A DNA stretch of 64,000 nt from Anaerolineales bacterium (GCA_030583905.1 CP129481.1:3564136-3628135), one strand, 5' to 3'. Numbered from the stretch's first letter, positions 30,867 through 40,459 are shown. Notes: generated by a model not told the origin, from the letters alone. Translations and numbers: made by a program.

Positions 30867-31686
30867 AACGTGGATACGACCCCAACACACGCAACGTCAT
30901 CGCATACTCACCCAAATGATCAAGCGCGCGCTTTGACACTACATCACTCGTCGAACCGATGAAGTCAATGTAAAAGAGATATTCCCACGGCTTGCCCTGC
31001 AACGGGCGCGATTCAATCTTCGTGAGATCAATATCACGTAACGCAAAAACGCTCAACGCCTTGAACAGCGCTCCCGGCTGATTCTTTAATGCAAAGACAA
31101 TGGACGTTTTCGCCCTGCCCCCAGTATGGGGGTCACTCTCAGGGACAACTGGTTCTCGTCCGACAGCGAGAAAACGCGTATAGTTTTCCGCGTTATCTTC
31201 GATGCCCTCCTCAAGAATTTGCATCCCGTAAAGTTCCGCTGCGCGTTTTGACGCAATCGCCGCCACACCCAGCGCGCCCGATTCCTTTAGCATCTTCACA
31301 CTCCCCGCCGTATCGTAGACTTGCTCCGCTTTGATACCGTGCGAACGCAAATAGTCCGCACATTGACCCAATGCCTGCGGATGGCTGATGGCTTTCTTGA
31401 TATCATCCCTTTTGACACCGGGGTTCACAATCAGACAATGCCGCACGCGCAAAAGATACTCCCCCACAATGTGAAGGTCATGACGCAAAAGCAGATCATA
31501 ATTTTGATGGATGCTGCCTGCCAGCGAATTCTCAATGGGAATCAACGCCAAATCGCATTTTTCTGAAACCACTGAATCAAAGACCACATCGAACGATTCG
31601 CATGGAAGGGTTTCGACATTTCCAAAATAATCAAAGATCGCCTGCTCACTGTAGGCGCCGGGTTCACCCTGGAACGCGACTTTCAT
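30856..31686 (-). CDS. pheA: Prephenate dehydratase
   Basis: 276-residue monofunctional dehydratase: MKVAFQGEPGAYSEQAIFDYFG opens the catalytic domain, DTAGSVKMLKESG holds the catalytic Thr region, and ENYTRFLAVGRE closes it. A C-terminal ACT domain (about 190-276) with NQPGALFKALSVFALRDIDLTKIESRP carries the GALV and ESRP motifs for Phe feedback. It converts prephenate to phenylpyruvate. An aminotransferase lies upstream on the same strand with a palindromic repeat between them, and could supply the final transamination. Confidence 0.96.
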   Translation of the reverse strand: MKVAFQGEPGAYSEQAIFDYFGNVETLPCESFDVVFDSVVSEKCDLALIPIENSLAGSIHQNYDLLLRHDLHIVGEYLLRVRHCLIVNPGVKRDDIKKAISHPQALGQCADYLRSHGIKAEQVYDTAGSVKMLKESGALGVAAIASKRAAELYGMQILEEGIEDNAENYTRFLAVGREPVVPESDPHTGGRAKTSIVFALKNQPGALFKALSVFALRDIDLTKIESRPLQGKPWEYLFYIDFIGSTSDVVSKRALDHLGEYAMTLRVLGSYPRFKG

Positions 31687-31714
31687 ATAAGCCTCTCAAT
31701 CCAAAATTCGTCGC

Positions 31715-31823
31715 TGGTTGAGTAGCCGCGAAGCGGCGTATCGAAACCAGTAGGCAATAAAAAAGACCTTTATTAACTGGTGGTTTCGATACGGGACGGA
31801 AATACACCGTCCCTACTCAACCA
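31715..31823. repeat. Palindromic repeat, TGGTTGAGTAG family
   Basis: Ends TGGTTGAGTAG (31715-31725) and CTACTCAACCA (31813-31823) are perfect inverted repeats; internal GTATCGAAACCA and TGGTTTCGATAC are also inverted, with CCGCGAAGCGG and GGGACGG...CCGTCCC subhairpins. It occupies almost the whole pheA-aminotransferase gap. Confidence 0.85.
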
Positions 31824-31830
31824 CCTTTGG

Positions 31831-33012
31831 TTATTGCCTCTCCGCCCACTTCACGATCTTGCGGAAACCCGCTTCCACATCTTTGTCGGAGGCGGCGATC
31901 GTCATGCGGATGAAGCCCTCGCCTTGTTCGCCAAATGCCGAACCGGGAACGAGTCCCACGCCTTCTTCTTCCAGAATCCGTTCGCACATTTCCACAGAAG
32001 ACATGTTCAATGCGCGCAAGTCAAGGAAGAAATAGAATGCGCCTTGCGGTGGAATCACTTTCACCCTATCGCTCTCCAATTCTCTGGCTATACGCAAAAC
32101 CAAATCGCGGCGGCGGGAATAAGCTGCACGCATCTCCGCGGTGACGAGTTGAATGGCGGGATCGGTCAGTGCAAAGGCGGCGGCTTTTTGGATGAAGGGA
32201 GCTACACAAGTGATCGAATTTTGCCCCGCTTTCAAAGCGTGTTCGATGACACGCTGCGGCGCGGCGAGAAATCCCACCCGCCAGCCGGTCATAGCATAAG
32301 ATTTGGAGAGGCTGTTGACTAGGATCGTCCTGTCCTTTGCGCCTTCGAGCGCGCCGGCAGAGGTGGGCTTCTCTTCATAATATAAACTGCCATAGACTTC
32401 GTCGGAAACGATCCACAAATTATGTTTGGCAGCAAAGTCTTGCAGGTTTTGCAGATACTCCCGCGAAGGGAAAGCGCCTGTCGGGTTGGAGGGATAGTTC
32501 AAGACGATGACTCGGGTTTTGGGAGTCAGCGCTTTCAGCCACGAATCGAAATGAGGGATGAAACCAGCCTCGGCGGGGGCAGGGACGCGGATCACATTTC
32601 CGCGCAGCATGATCGCCATGTTGGAATGAGTCGCCCAGGATGGATCGGGGATCAGAACATCATCCCCCGGTGAAAGGATGGATTGCATGGCAAGATAATA
32701 GGCGTGGATGCCGCCATGCGTGATGAGAATTTCGGTATCGGGGTCGCAGGCAACACCTTCGTCACGCAACAGTTTTTTTGCAACCGCAGTTCGCAGGTCC
32801 GGGAAGCCGCGCGATGGACCGTAATGCGTCAAACCGGATCGCATGGCGTTGAGCGCCGCATCTACAACAGCGGGCGGAGTTCCAAAATCGGGATCTCCAA
32901 CCTGCAAACCGATAATATTTTTCCCACTGGCTTTGAGGGCAAGGATGCGGTCTGCCATTGCCACCGTGGCGGACTGGCGGATGAGGTCGAACTGGGTGTT
33001 GAGGTTTAACAT
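31831..33012 (-). CDS. Class I/II PLP-dependent aminotransferase
   Basis: 393 residues, fold type I. VGDPDFGTPPAVVDAALNAM opens it; NYPSNPTGAFPSREYL and the Schiff-base lysine in NSLSKSYAMTGWRVGF are present. The sequence is of the aspartate/aromatic aminotransferase (AAT I-gamma) type. Adjacent pheA suggests phenylpyruvate or prephenate as a substrate, but LL-diaminopimelate- or aspartate-type specificity cannot be excluded. An oppositely placed terminator of the histidine kinase lies just before its start. Confidence 0.9.
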   Translation of the reverse strand: MLNLNTQFDLIRQSATVAMADRILALKASGKNIIGLQVGDPDFGTPPAVVDAALNAMRSGLTHYGPSRGFPDLRTAVAKKLLRDEGVACDPDTEILITHGGIHAYYLAMQSILSPGDDVLIPDPSWATHSNMAIMLRGNVIRVPAPAEAGFIPHFDSWLKALTPKTRVIVLNYPSNPTGAFPSREYLQNLQDFAAKHNLWIVSDEVYGSLYYEEKPTSAGALEGAKDRTILVNSLSKSYAMTGWRVGFLAAPQRVIEHALKAGQNSITCVAPFIQKAAAFALTDPAIQLVTAEMRAAYSRRRDLVLRIARELESDRVKVIPPQGAFYFFLDLRALNMSSVEMCERILEEEGVGLVPGSAFGEQGEGFIRMTIAASDKDVEAGFRKIVKWAERQ

Positions 33013-33035
33013 GGGCGCGAGTGTATCAAAGAAAT

Positions 33036-33061
33036 GAAAACCCCGTCAATTGGCGACGGGG
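33036..33061 (-). terminator. Terminator of the GAF histidine kinase gene
   Basis: Minus-strand stem CCCCGTC / GACGGGG (33061-33055 and 33047-33041) with a 7-nt loop, followed by TTTTC. It starts directly at the kinase stop codon and ends about 24 bp before the aminotransferase ATG. Confidence 0.8.
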
Positions 33062-34321
33062 TCACTCGGTGAACGGCTTTTTGATTTCTGGTTTTTCTTT
33101 TTCAGGACCAACCGGCAGGATGAATGTAAACGTGCTGCCGGCACCCTCCCTGCTCTCCGCCCAGATTCGTCCGCCGTGCATTTCCACCATGACCTTGGCA
33201 ACGGACAGCCCGAGCCCCATGCCGCCATGCCTTCGTGTGAGATGCGATTCGACCTGATAGAAGCGGTCGAAGATGTGGGGCAGGTCGCGGGCGGGAATCC
33301 CAACGCCATTATCCTTCACGGAGACTTCTACGAAATTGGGCTGCTGTTCCGCGCGGATGATGACCTCGCCGCCTTCGTTGGTAAAGGTAATGGCATTCTT
33401 CAAAAGATTGCTCAAAACGATGGCGATCTTGCCGCCGTCGATATCCACCCACAGGTCTTGACCGGGCAGGATATCATTTGTAATCAGAATCCCCTTCTTA
33501 AGCGCCATATCCTGAAAGGAGATGGTAACATCCTGAATGATCCGCGCCACGGACACCCTGCGCGAGCGAACCAGCGCGCCGCCTGACTGGTAATTCTTTA
33601 CACTGGTGAGGCTTTCGATGATCTCTTTCAATTTGGATGCGTTGCGGATAATGGCATCCACTTGCTCTTCATATTCGTTTCCGAGCAGTTCCTTCAGAAA
33701 CGTGGAATGACCGAGGATCAACCCCAGCGGCGTACGGAGTTCGTGTGAAGTAATGGCAATGAATTCGTTCTTCAGACGGTCAAGTTCGCGGGCTTCCTCC
33801 TGCGATGACATGATGCTCTTTTCGAGCATGTCATTTTGCAGGGCAGTTGATGTCAGCGCCGCAAGGGATTCGAGTACGCGGATGTCTTCGCCGGTATAAT
33901 TATCGTGCTTATTGAATACTTCCAGCACGCCGACGGGCTTTCCATGCACCAGCAATGGCACGCCCAGAATGGACTTGGTGGCAAATCCGCCGATCTCATC
34001 GATTCCGCGATAGTGGCGCTCATCCTTCGAGACATCGTCAATGGCAAGCGGTTTGATGTTCAGGAAAACCCACCCCGCCACGCTGCCCTGCAACGGGACG
34101 CGTGCGGACATGATCACATCGCGATGGAACCACGGCACGAACTTGAAATGAAAATCCTGTGCAGACTCGTCATATTCGAGCAGGGATGCGCTTTCGCTCC
34201 CGGTCAGTTCGGTGGCGGCAGAAAGCACGGATTGCAGATAGGTATCCAGATCCACCATCGTGCCAAGTCCGCGGGTGATCTCTAAAAGTCGAAGTAAAAG
34301 TCTGGAACGGTCCATAGCCAT
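33062..34321 (-). CDS. Cytoplasmic GAF-domain sensor histidine kinase
   Basis: 419 residues without membrane segments. GAF domain at about 20-165, short coiled coil at 165-185, then HisKA with phospho-acceptor H in [17 protein letters not shown], and HATPase: N box [15 protein letters not shown]1 [21 protein letters not shown]2 [11 protein letters not shown]. It probably senses a cytosolic ligand or redox state. No response regulator is adjacent, so it is an orphan here. A TATAAT lies 16-21 nt before the ATG and no Shine-Dalgarno is seen, so its mRNA may be nearly leaderless. Confidence 0.93.
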   Translation of the reverse strand: MAMDRSRLLLRLLEITRGLGTMVDLDTYLQSVLSAATELTGSESASLLEYDESAQDFHFKFVPWFHRDVIMSARVPLQGSVAGWVFLNIKPLAIDDVSKDERHYRGIDEIGGFATKSILGVPLLVHGKPVGVLEVFNKHDNYTGEDIRVLESLAALTSTALQNDMLEKSIMSSQEEARELDRLKNEFIAITSHELRTPLGLILGHSTFLKELLGNEYEEQVDAIIRNASKLKEIIESLTSVKNYQSGGALVRSRRVSVARIIQDVTISFQDMALKKGILITNDILPGQDLWVDIDGGKIAIVLSNLLKNAITFTNEGGEVIIRAEQQPNFVEVSVKDNGVGIPARDLPHIFDRFYQVESHLTRRHGGMGLGLSVAKVMVEMHGGRIWAESREGAGSTFTFILPVGPEKEKPEIKKPFTE

Positions 34322-34418
34322 AACAGTCTACGGTAAGATTATACTTTACGAGTATATCTGGAAAACTGGCTGGCAAAACAATAAGGAAACTGTAATCAAA
34401 ACTCAAGGAGAAACTTTC

Positions 34419-35504
34419 ATGGCAGGTAAAAAAGTACGTGTCGCCATCATCGGCGTGGGAAATTGCGCTTCATCCCTGGTGCAGGGCGTTCAATTCTATA
34501 AAAATGCCAAAAAGGACGAGAACATCCCCGGCATCATGCACACCCAACTGGGCGATTATCACGTCAAGGACATCGAATTCACCCTCGGCATCGATGTCAG
34601 CGCGGCAAAGGTCGGGAAAGATCTCTCCGAAGCCATCTTTGCCGAGCCGAACAACACCTACAAATTCTCGGACGTACCGCGCCTCAATGCCCCGGTCGTG
34701 CGGGGGATGACCCATGACGGTTTGGGCAAATACCTGAGCGGAGTCATCCAAAAAGCCCCCGGTCCCACAGCCGATATTGTCCGCCTGCTGCGCGAAACCC
34801 ACACGGACGTGGTCGTCAACTTCCTGCCCGTCGGCTCGGAAATGGCGACCAAATGGTACGTGGAACAGGTCATCGAGGCGGGCTGCGCGTTCGTCAACGG
34901 TATTCCCGTATTCATCTCATCATCCGAATATTGGGGGAAACGCTTCGAAGATGCCGGTCTGCCCATTCTCGGCGACGATATCAAGAGTCAGGTCGGGGCG
35001 ACGATCGTTCATCGCGCGCTGACCAGCCTGTTCGTGGACCGAGGCGTCAAGATCGACCGCACCTATCAGCTCAACTTCGGCGGCAATACCGACTTCCTGA
35101 ACATGCTCGAGCGTGAACGTCTCGAAAGCAAAAAGATCTCCAAGACCAACGCTGTCACCAGCATGATCCCCTACGAGGTCGAGCCCGATAATGTCCACGT
35201 CGGTCCAAGCGACCACGTGCCGTGGCTGACCGACCGCAAATGGTGCTACATCCGCATGGAAGGCACCACCTTCGGCAATGTGCCGCTCAACCTTGAACTT
35301 AAACTCGAAGTATGGGACAGCCCCAACTCGGCTGGCGTCATCATCGACGCTGTGCGCTGTGCCAAGATCGCGCTCGACCGCGAACTGGCAGGTCCCATCA
35401 TTGGACCATCCTCCTATTTCTTCAAGAGCCCGCCCAAACAGTTCCGCGATGACATCGCGCACCAGATGACCGAGGATTTTATTTCGGGCAAGAGCGACGA
35501 GTAG
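34419..35504 (+). CDS. ino1: Inositol-3-phosphate synthase
   Basis: 361 residues. NAD-binding [17 protein letters not shown] opens the protein; the [17 protein letters not shown] and [17 protein letters not shown] segments and the late [28 protein letters not shown] region are those of the short actinobacterial/archaeal Ino1. It makes myo-inositol 3-phosphate from glucose 6-phosphate, for inositol lipids or solutes. The start is fixed by AAGGAG 8 nt upstream. It is followed by a strong terminator. Confidence 0.95.
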   Translation: MAGKKVRVAIIGVGNCASSLVQGVQFYKNAKKDENIPGIMHTQLGDYHVKDIEFTLGIDVSAAKVGKDLSEAIFAEPNNTYKFSDVPRLNAPVVRGMTHDGLGKYLSGVIQKAPGPTADIVRLLRETHTDVVVNFLPVGSEMATKWYVEQVIEAGCAFVNGIPVFISSSEYWGKRFEDAGLPILGDDIKSQVGATIVHRALTSLFVDRGVKIDRTYQLNFGGNTDFLNMLERERLESKKISKTNAVTSMIPYEVEPDNVHVGPSDHVPWLTDRKWCYIRMEGTTFGNVPLNLELKLEVWDSPNSAGVIIDAVRCAKIALDRELAGPIIGPSSYFFKSPPKQFRDDIAHQMTEDFISGKSDE

Positions 35505-35526
35505 ATTAGAAAGCAGTTAAAGAAAG

Positions 35527-35562
35527 TTAACAGGGTGTTTACATCGGTAAATACCCTGTTTT
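35527..35562 (+). terminator. Terminator after ino1
   Basis: 14-bp stem AACAGGGTGTTTAC / GTAAATACCCTGTT (one GT wobble) with loop ATCG, followed by TTTTC. In 35563-35734 I see only an 8-bp hairpin ACAGGGCA/TGCCCTGT (35666-35694) whose role is unclear. Confidence 0.9.
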
Positions 35563-35734
35563 TTCAGGTAGAATTTGATCCATGAAATAAGCAGATAACT
35601 ACTGCATCAACGCGTGTAATAACTTCGTCCAAACTTCAATTACAAGAATTATCCAATCTCATTCAACAGGGCAGCAGCATTTGGGTTGCCCTGTCATTTC
35701 GCCGCGAGGATTTCGTTTACAATTAAGTAACCCT

Positions 35735-36850
35735 ATGAACAAACCGTCATATCCCTTTGGACAAATCATATTTCGTTTCCTGTCCATCGTGTCAATTGTC
35801 TCCGTGCTGGCTTCGTGCCAGCTGCTTCCATCGGCACAGACGGAAACGCCGGTGAGCGCGACGCTTTCCGAAACAATACCAACTCATGAGAGCATAACGC
35901 CGGTCTTGCCGGGCACCTTTCAAACATCCTTATTAAATCCGCTGGATAAACCCCACACCTATATTAATGAAACCTGCCGCTACTTGCGCAATAAATGGAA
36001 TCCGTCAAATGCGGAACCGGGCACGGTGGTCATGGTCATCCTGATCAAGAACATCAACCGCGGCACCGCGGAACTGCCGGACAGCATCAGCGTGGGAGAA
36101 CTGATCACTCTCATGAATCAGCTCAGGGAGCAGGGATTCGAGGCGATCAACACCAAACAACTCCAGGCGTTCGTCGAGCGGAATGTGCGCATCCCTCCGC
36201 GCTCGGTCATGATCATCCAAGACGGGAACCACGACGCCGAATATTTCGACAAAGTCTTTCGGGAATATTGGGAGAATTGGGGCTGGACCATCGTCAACGG
36301 CTGGGTCAGCGGACCGGATTTACCTGAGAGTTTGATCCAGGAAAATATCGAACTGGAGCGCGAGGGCTTTGTGGATCATCAGGCAAGAGGCGCCTTTCCG
36401 GACACCAAACTATCGGATGAATCTGCAAAGAATGTGATCGCGCGTGAACTGCAAGGCTCGTGGAGCGGATTTGAAAGTTATTTCGCGAAAAATCCGGTGG
36501 CGTTCATTTGGCCCAACGGCGGATTTGGCGTCCGCCCGGTGGAAGCGGCGCGTCAGCTTCGTTTCAGGCTGGGATTCACATCCAATACGCGCGGACCTAT
36601 CATGTACAATTGGGTACCGCTTGCCAACGAGGTTGACCCGCTGCGCCCCGATTTCCTGCCCGAAGGCAGGGTCAACGTCCCGCCGATGACACTGCCCACC
36701 TACTCGCCAAATGAAGCGCTGATCGCAATTGACACGGTGCGCTTGATCGGCAAGGAAGCGGCAACCTATGCGCAAAGTAACAAAGATATCGAACACGAAT
36801 ATTATGAGATCGTATGCGCTGAAGAATACGGTCCCATGCCCACCCCTTGA
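35735..36850 (+). CDS. Lipoprotein with degenerate polysaccharide-deacetylase (NodB-like) fold
   Basis: 371 residues. Lipobox LASC after a hydrophobic signal (FLSIVSIVSVLASC), then a linker rich in Thr/Pro/Ser, then a domain from about 100. Landmarks parallel NodB but lack metal ligands: IIQDGNHD where FDDG is expected, FVDHQARG where the HxxxH is expected, and FIWPNGGF where the RPPYG motif is expected. So it is likely a non-catalytic or altered relative at the cell surface. Moderately confident on fold, not on function. A 16-bp gap to the HIT gene suggests co-transcription. Confidence 0.65.
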   Translation: MNKPSYPFGQIIFRFLSIVSIVSVLASCQLLPSAQTETPVSATLSETIPTHESITPVLPGTFQTSLLNPLDKPHTYINETCRYLRNKWNPSNAEPGTVVMVILIKNINRGTAELPDSISVGELITLMNQLREQGFEAINTKQLQAFVERNVRIPPRSVMIIQDGNHDAEYFDKVFREYWENWGWTIVNGWVSGPDLPESLIQENIELEREGFVDHQARGAFPDTKLSDESAKNVIARELQGSWSGFESYFAKNPVAFIWPNGGFGVRPVEAARQLRFRLGFTSNTRGPIMYNWVPLANEVDPLRPDFLPEGRVNVPPMTLPTYSPNEALIAIDTVRLIGKEAATYAQSNKDIEHEYYEIVCAEEYGPMPTP

Positions 36851-36865
36851 TTCTGGAGGCACATC

Positions 36866-37210
36866 ATGTCCGATTGTATTTTTTGCAAGATCGTCACAGG
36901 CGACATCCCCAGCACGAATGTGTACAAGGACGAACAAGTGACCGCCTTCCGCGACATCAATCCCGCCGCGCCAACGCATATACTGATCGTGCCGAACAGG
37001 CACATCGACTCGGTCAACTTGATGATCGCCGATGACAAACCGCTCGTGGGACATATGGTCTTTGTAGCGCGGGAACTTGCCGCCAGGGAGGGCATCGCCG
37101 AAGGCGGTTACCGCCTCATTATGAACACCAACGCCGACGGCGGGCAGACCGTCTTCCACATGCACCTGCATCTGCTGGGCGGCGCGCCAATGAAGCACCC
37201 GATGGGGTAA
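36866..37210 (+). CDS. HIT family (HINT-type) protein
   Basis: 114 residues. SDCIFCKIVTGDIPS with the zinc-type CxxC, DINPAAPTHILIVPNRHI, and the histidine triad HMHLHLLGG complete a Hint/PKCI-type nucleotide hydrolase acting on AMP conjugates. Length is normal. TCTGGAGG lies about 6 nt before the ATG. Followed by a terminator at 37220. Confidence 0.95.
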   Translation: MSDCIFCKIVTGDIPSTNVYKDEQVTAFRDINPAAPTHILIVPNRHIDSVNLMIADDKPLVGHMVFVARELAAREGIAEGGYRLIMNTNADGGQTVFHMHLHLLGGAPMKHPMG

Positions 37211-37219
37211 AATCACCGA

Positions 37220-37253
37220 AGCGATCAGCGCAAAATGAGCTGGTCGCTTTTTC
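37220..37253 (+). terminator. Terminator after the HIT gene
   Basis: 10-bp stem AGCGATCAGC / GCTGGTCGCT (one TG wobble), 9-nt loop, then TTTTTC. Confidence 0.75.
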
Positions 37254-37321
37254 TTGAATAAACCATGGAAGTTTGACGACCGCAAGCATCTTTCACTGTC
37301 CAGCTTCTTACAGGAGAACCC

Positions 37322-38752
37322 ATGCCCGAACGTGAAATCTATTTATTATCCCCGCACGCACTCAGCCCGGAAACCATCGCTGTTGCCTTCGCCAAAACCT
37401 CGCGCTCACCAGAATCCTTCCGCGAGATCGCCGCGGAGTTGAGCGATGAAAAGTCCGCGCAATTTCATGAGAAATGGGTCGTCGGTTATGGTCACGCCTC
37501 GGTTGCGGAGCACGCCGTTTTGCATATTGCGTTCGAGAATGTCTCGCGCGTTGCCATCGAAGCCATCGAAGGCAACCGCCTCGCCTCCTACACCGAAAAA
37601 TCCACGCGCTATCAGAAATGGGGATCGGATGACTTCACCATCCCGCCCGAATTGCGCGAAGCTGGACATCCCCTGCGCGATGAATTCATGGACACCGTCC
37701 GCCTCCTTTTCTCGACCTATGCCGAATCGCTGGACCCGGTCAAGAGTCTCATCGTCGAACGGACTCCGCGCCGCGAAAACGAAAGCGACGAAGCCTACGA
37801 CCGCCGCATCCGCTCGCAATACGTGGACCGATGCCGCTTTCTGCTGCCCGCCGCTGCCAACGCCAACGTCGGCATGACCGCCAACGCCCGCGTCATCGAA
37901 ATGACCATCCGCAAGATGCTCTCGCATCCACTCGCAGAGGTGCGGGAGATCGGCGAAAGGATGAAGGAAGTGGCGAAGGGTGAGACGCCCACGCTGGTGA
38001 AGTACGCTGACGCGAATGAGTATCTGGTTGAGGTGACGAATGGACTTGCCCTCACCCCAACCCCTCTCCCTGAGGGAGAGGGGCAAGGGGTGAGGGCAGA
38101 TTGGTGCAACCTAATTGATTACGACAAGGAAGGCGAAGATAAAATCCTTGCGGCGGCGATCTATCGCTTTGGAGAAATGGGATTTGCCGGCGCGCTCGCG
38201 CATATGAAATCGCTGTCACCGAATGAGCGCGAAGGACTTGCTGAAACCTTGCTCGGCAGACTCGGCAAATATGACGTTCCCCTGCGCGAACTGGAATACG
38301 CCACCTACACCTTCGACCTCGTCATGGATCAGGGCGCGTACGCCGAGTTCAAACGTCACCGCATGATGACGCAGACGCCGCAGCGCCTGACGACAAGGCT
38401 TGGGTTCACAACTCCGCTACTTATAACGGAAGCAGGCTTCGGGTCCAAGTATGAGGCGGCGATGGAGTCCGCAATCCAGATGTATGAGAAACTCCACGCC
38501 TTTAATCCTGACGTGGCGCAGTATATCGTCCCGAACGGATTCAACCGCCGCGTGCTGGCGCAGTTCAACTTGCGTGAAGCGTTCGCATTCTGTCAGTTGC
38601 GGACGGCGGCGAATGCACATTTTTCCATCCGCCGGGTGGCGCAAAAGATATATGAGGATATTTCGCGCGTCCATCCGCTGTTGGCAAAATACATGAAACT
38701 GCGCGAAGAGACCTGGCAAAGCGTGGAAGAAAATTATTTTTCGAAGATATAA
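37322..38752 (+). CDS. thyX: Double-domain ThyX-like thymidylate synthase with an in-frame palindromic repeat
   Basis: 476 residues, about twice a normal ThyX. Domain 1 (about 1-240): GHASVAEHAVLHIAFENVS, NRLASYTEKSTRYQKW (keeps the ExSxRY half of the ThyX motif but has NRL for RHR), CRFLLPAAANANVGMTANAR. Domain 2 (about 262-476): KRHRMMTQTPQRLTTR (keeps RHR but lacks NExSxRY), YIVPNGFNRR, LREAFAFCQLRTAANAHFSIRR. Together they look like a pseudodimer that shares the motif between halves. Residues about 243-259 (LTPTPLPEGEGQGVRA) are encoded by a 50-bp palindromic repeat placed exactly in the interdomain linker. AGGAG lies about 8 nt before the ATG. FAD-dependent dTMP synthesis is the family role; activity here is inferred. 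Confidence 0.85.
   Translation: MPEREIYLLSPHALSPETIAVAFAKTSRSPESFREIAAELSDEKSAQFHEKWVVGYGHASVAEHAVLHIAFENVSRVAIEAIEGNRLASYTEKSTRYQKWGSDDFTIPPELREAGHPLRDEFMDTVRLLFSTYAESLDPVKSLIVERTPRRENESDEAYDRRIRSQYVDRCRFLLPAAANANVGMTANARVIEMTIRKMLSHPLAEVREIGERMKEVAKGETPTLVKYADANEYLVEVTNGLALTPTPLPEGEGQGVRADWCNLIDYDKEGEDKILAAAIYRFGEMGFAGALAHMKSLSPNEREGLAETLLGRLGKYDVPLRELEYATYTFDLVMDQGAYAEFKRHRMMTQTPQRLTTRLGFTTPLLITEAGFGSKYEAAMESAIQMYEKLHAFNPDVAQYIVPNGFNRRVLAQFNLREAFAFCQLRTAANAHFSIRRVAQKIYEDISRVHPLLAKYMKLREETWQSVEENYFSKI
38048..38097. repeat. 50-bp palindromic repeat inside thyX
   Basis: Outer arms GCCCTCACCCC (38048-38058) and GGGGTGAGGGC (38087-38097) and inner arms CCCCTCTCCC and GGGAGAGGGG are perfectly complementary, with small internal loops (AA/CAA) and apex TGA. 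This is the widespread CCCTCACCCC...CTCTCCC intergenic palindrome, here within a coding sequence without breaking the frame. Confidence 0.9.
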
Positions 38753-38757
38753 AAAAC

Positions 38758-38785
38758 GGGCGCGGTAACCGCGCCCATTTTCTTT
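38758..38785. terminator. Bidirectional terminator between thyX and aldo-keto reductase
   Basis: GGGCGCGGT-A-ACCGCGCCC stem (38758-38776) preceded by AAAAAA and followed by ATTTTCTTT, so it can serve both converging genes. Confidence 0.85.
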
Positions 38786-39764
38786 AATCGTCGTCTTCGC
38801 CTTTTTTCTTCAACCCAAGAATTTCATCGATCCGTTCCATAAACTCGGGCGTGATCTTTTCCGCGATCACGCCCGCTTTCATGTTCTCATGCACCTGCTC
38901 CACACGGCTCGCGCCGGTGATGACCGTGCTCACGAACGGATTCTTCAAACACCATGCCAGCGCCAGTTGGGACATGGTTGCGCCGAGTTCGTTTGCAATC
39001 GGCTCCAATGCGGCTACCTTTTCAAGTTTTTCCTTGTCTTCCATGCGAGACTTCAGCCAGTCGTTCAACGCTGCGCGGCTGTCCTTTGGAATGCCTTTGT
39101 TGTACTTGCCCGAAAGCAGACCCGAAGCCAGCGGACTCCACGTGGTCGTGCCGTAGCCATATTCCTTATAAAAGCGGACGTAATCGCCTTCGAGCCGTCC
39201 GCGTTCGAACAGGTTATACTGCGGCTGTTCAACGACAGGTTTGTGCAAATGGTGACGTTCTGCAATTTGAATGGCTTCGACGATCTCTGATGCCGCCCAC
39301 TCGGACGTACCCCAATACATCGCCTTGCCCCACTCGATGATATTGTGCATCGCCCAGACCGTCTCTTCGATGGGTGTAGTCGCGTCCGGGCGGTGGCAGT
39401 AGATCAGATCCACGTAATCCATTTGCAGGCGTTCGAGCGAACCGTTGATGCCTTCGATCAGGCGTTTGCGGTTGAGCGTGTATTTCTCGTTGACCTTGTC
39501 ATGCAAGCCCCAGTAGAACTTGGTGGAAATGAGGTAGCTGCCGCGCCGCCAGCCGAGTTTCTTCAATGCTGCGCCCATCACCTCTTCCGATTTGCCCTTG
39601 GCGTATGCCTCGGCATTATCGAAAAAGTTCACACCCAGATCGTACGCCGCCGCCATCATTTCCGCCGCGGCATCCACATCCGCCTGGTTGTGGAACGTGA
39701 TCCATGACCCCAAAGACAATTCACTCACCTGAATTCCAGTTTTGCCCAAATGACGATATTTCAT
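38784..39764 (-). CDS. Aldo/keto reductase (Kv-beta-like)
   Basis: 326-residue TIM-barrel oxidoreductase. Catalytic Tyr is in [15 protein letters not shown], Lys in [10 protein letters not shown] and His in DLIYCHRPD; the NADPH pocket segment [16 protein letters not shown] is near the C terminus. It resembles the voltage-gated potassium channel beta-subunit/YghZ branch. Physiological substrate unknown; likely aldehyde detoxification. Single gene with its own terminator. Confidence 0.94.
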   Translation of the reverse strand: MKYRHLGKTGIQVSELSLGSWITFHNQADVDAAAEMMAAAYDLGVNFFDNAEAYAKGKSEEVMGAALKKLGWRRGSYLISTKFYWGLHDKVNEKYTLNRKRLIEGINGSLERLQMDYVDLIYCHRPDATTPIEETVWAMHNIIEWGKAMYWGTSEWAASEIVEAIQIAERHHLHKPVVEQPQYNLFERGRLEGDYVRFYKEYGYGTTTWSPLASGLLSGKYNKGIPKDSRAALNDWLKSRMEDKEKLEKVAALEPIANELGATMSQLALAWCLKNPFVSTVITGASRVEQVHENMKAGVIAEKITPEFMERIDEILGLKKKGEDDD

Positions 39765-39833
39765 TGTGCCTCCAAATATTTTTTATACTGTGAAACATGG
39801 TCCCGCAGTATTTTTACATTATTAATTGATCTT

Positions 39834-40397
39834 TCACACAGCCTGCTGGCGCACTACGGAGAACATATAAACATCCTCAATACTTTTGCCCAGAGGGTAT
39901 TTCCTTAGCAAGCCTTCTTGAATAAATCCAGTTTTCAAAAGCGCCTTCTGCGACCGGGCATTTTCTACATGGACAATTGCCTGAATTCTATCCAATTCCA
40001 TCACATCGAACCCGAATTTCACAACACCTTCCACGGCTTCAACGGCATACCCGTTCCCCCAATGTTTCTCCCAAATATAATAGGAAATTTCCGCCGCTTT
40101 CTTGTTGGTAAAACCGCCGAGGTCGATTCTGCCGACACTCTCACGGGGATTTTTCTTCTTTGTGATGAGCCAGGTAATCACGATTTTTTTCTTCAACAAT
40201 CTGTCATTGATATTTCTCAACCAATTGTTGACGCTTTTCTGGTCTGCGCCAAGCAACAACACGCCTCCGAGATATTGTTGGACTGAGTCTTTCGAAAATT
40301 CTTCCCTATAAGCGGGAATGTCATCGACCGTAAACGCCCGTAACATCAGGCGCTCTGTATGAAGGACCGGCGTTTTCTTGAATGCATCAGCGAACAT
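39834..40397 (-). CDS. GNAT family N-acetyltransferase (RimJ/RimL-like)
   Basis: 187 residues. LHTERLMLRAFTVDDIPAYREEFS opens it; the IGNxxxK-like acceptor segment YYIWEKHWGNGYAVEAVEGVVKFGFDVMELDRIQAIVHVENARSQKALLKTGFIQEG is the classic RimJ/RimL acetyl-CoA binding core. Substrate unknown (protein N terminus, amino acid or antibiotic). Divergent from the LysM lipoprotein, with a 62-bp gap holding that gene's promoter. Confidence 0.9.
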   Translation of the reverse strand: MFADAFKKTPVLHTERLMLRAFTVDDIPAYREEFSKDSVQQYLGGVLLLGADQKSVNNWLRNINDRLLKKKIVITWLITKKKNPRESVGRIDLGGFTNKKAAEISYYIWEKHWGNGYAVEAVEGVVKFGFDVMELDRIQAIVHVENARSQKALLKTGFIQEGLLRKYPLGKSIEDVYMFSVVRQQAV

Positions 40398-40422
40398 GGG
40401 TGCTTTTCCGTGCTTTCATAAC

Positions 40423-40453
40423 TTTACAACGCGTTTCCCAACCCCATTATAAT
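40423..40453 (+). promoter_or_regulatory. Promoter for a leaderless LysM lipoprotein mRNA
   Basis: TTTACA, 19 bp, TATAAT (40448-40453), with the gene's ATG only 6 nt after the −10. Transcription would begin at or next to the ATG; no Shine-Dalgarno exists. Confidence 0.5.
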
Positions 40454-40459
40454 CATCTC

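Noticed and set aside
31687..31830. Phe leader-peptide attenuator before pheA
   Set aside because: No short ORF with Phe codons; the gap is a palindromic repeat.
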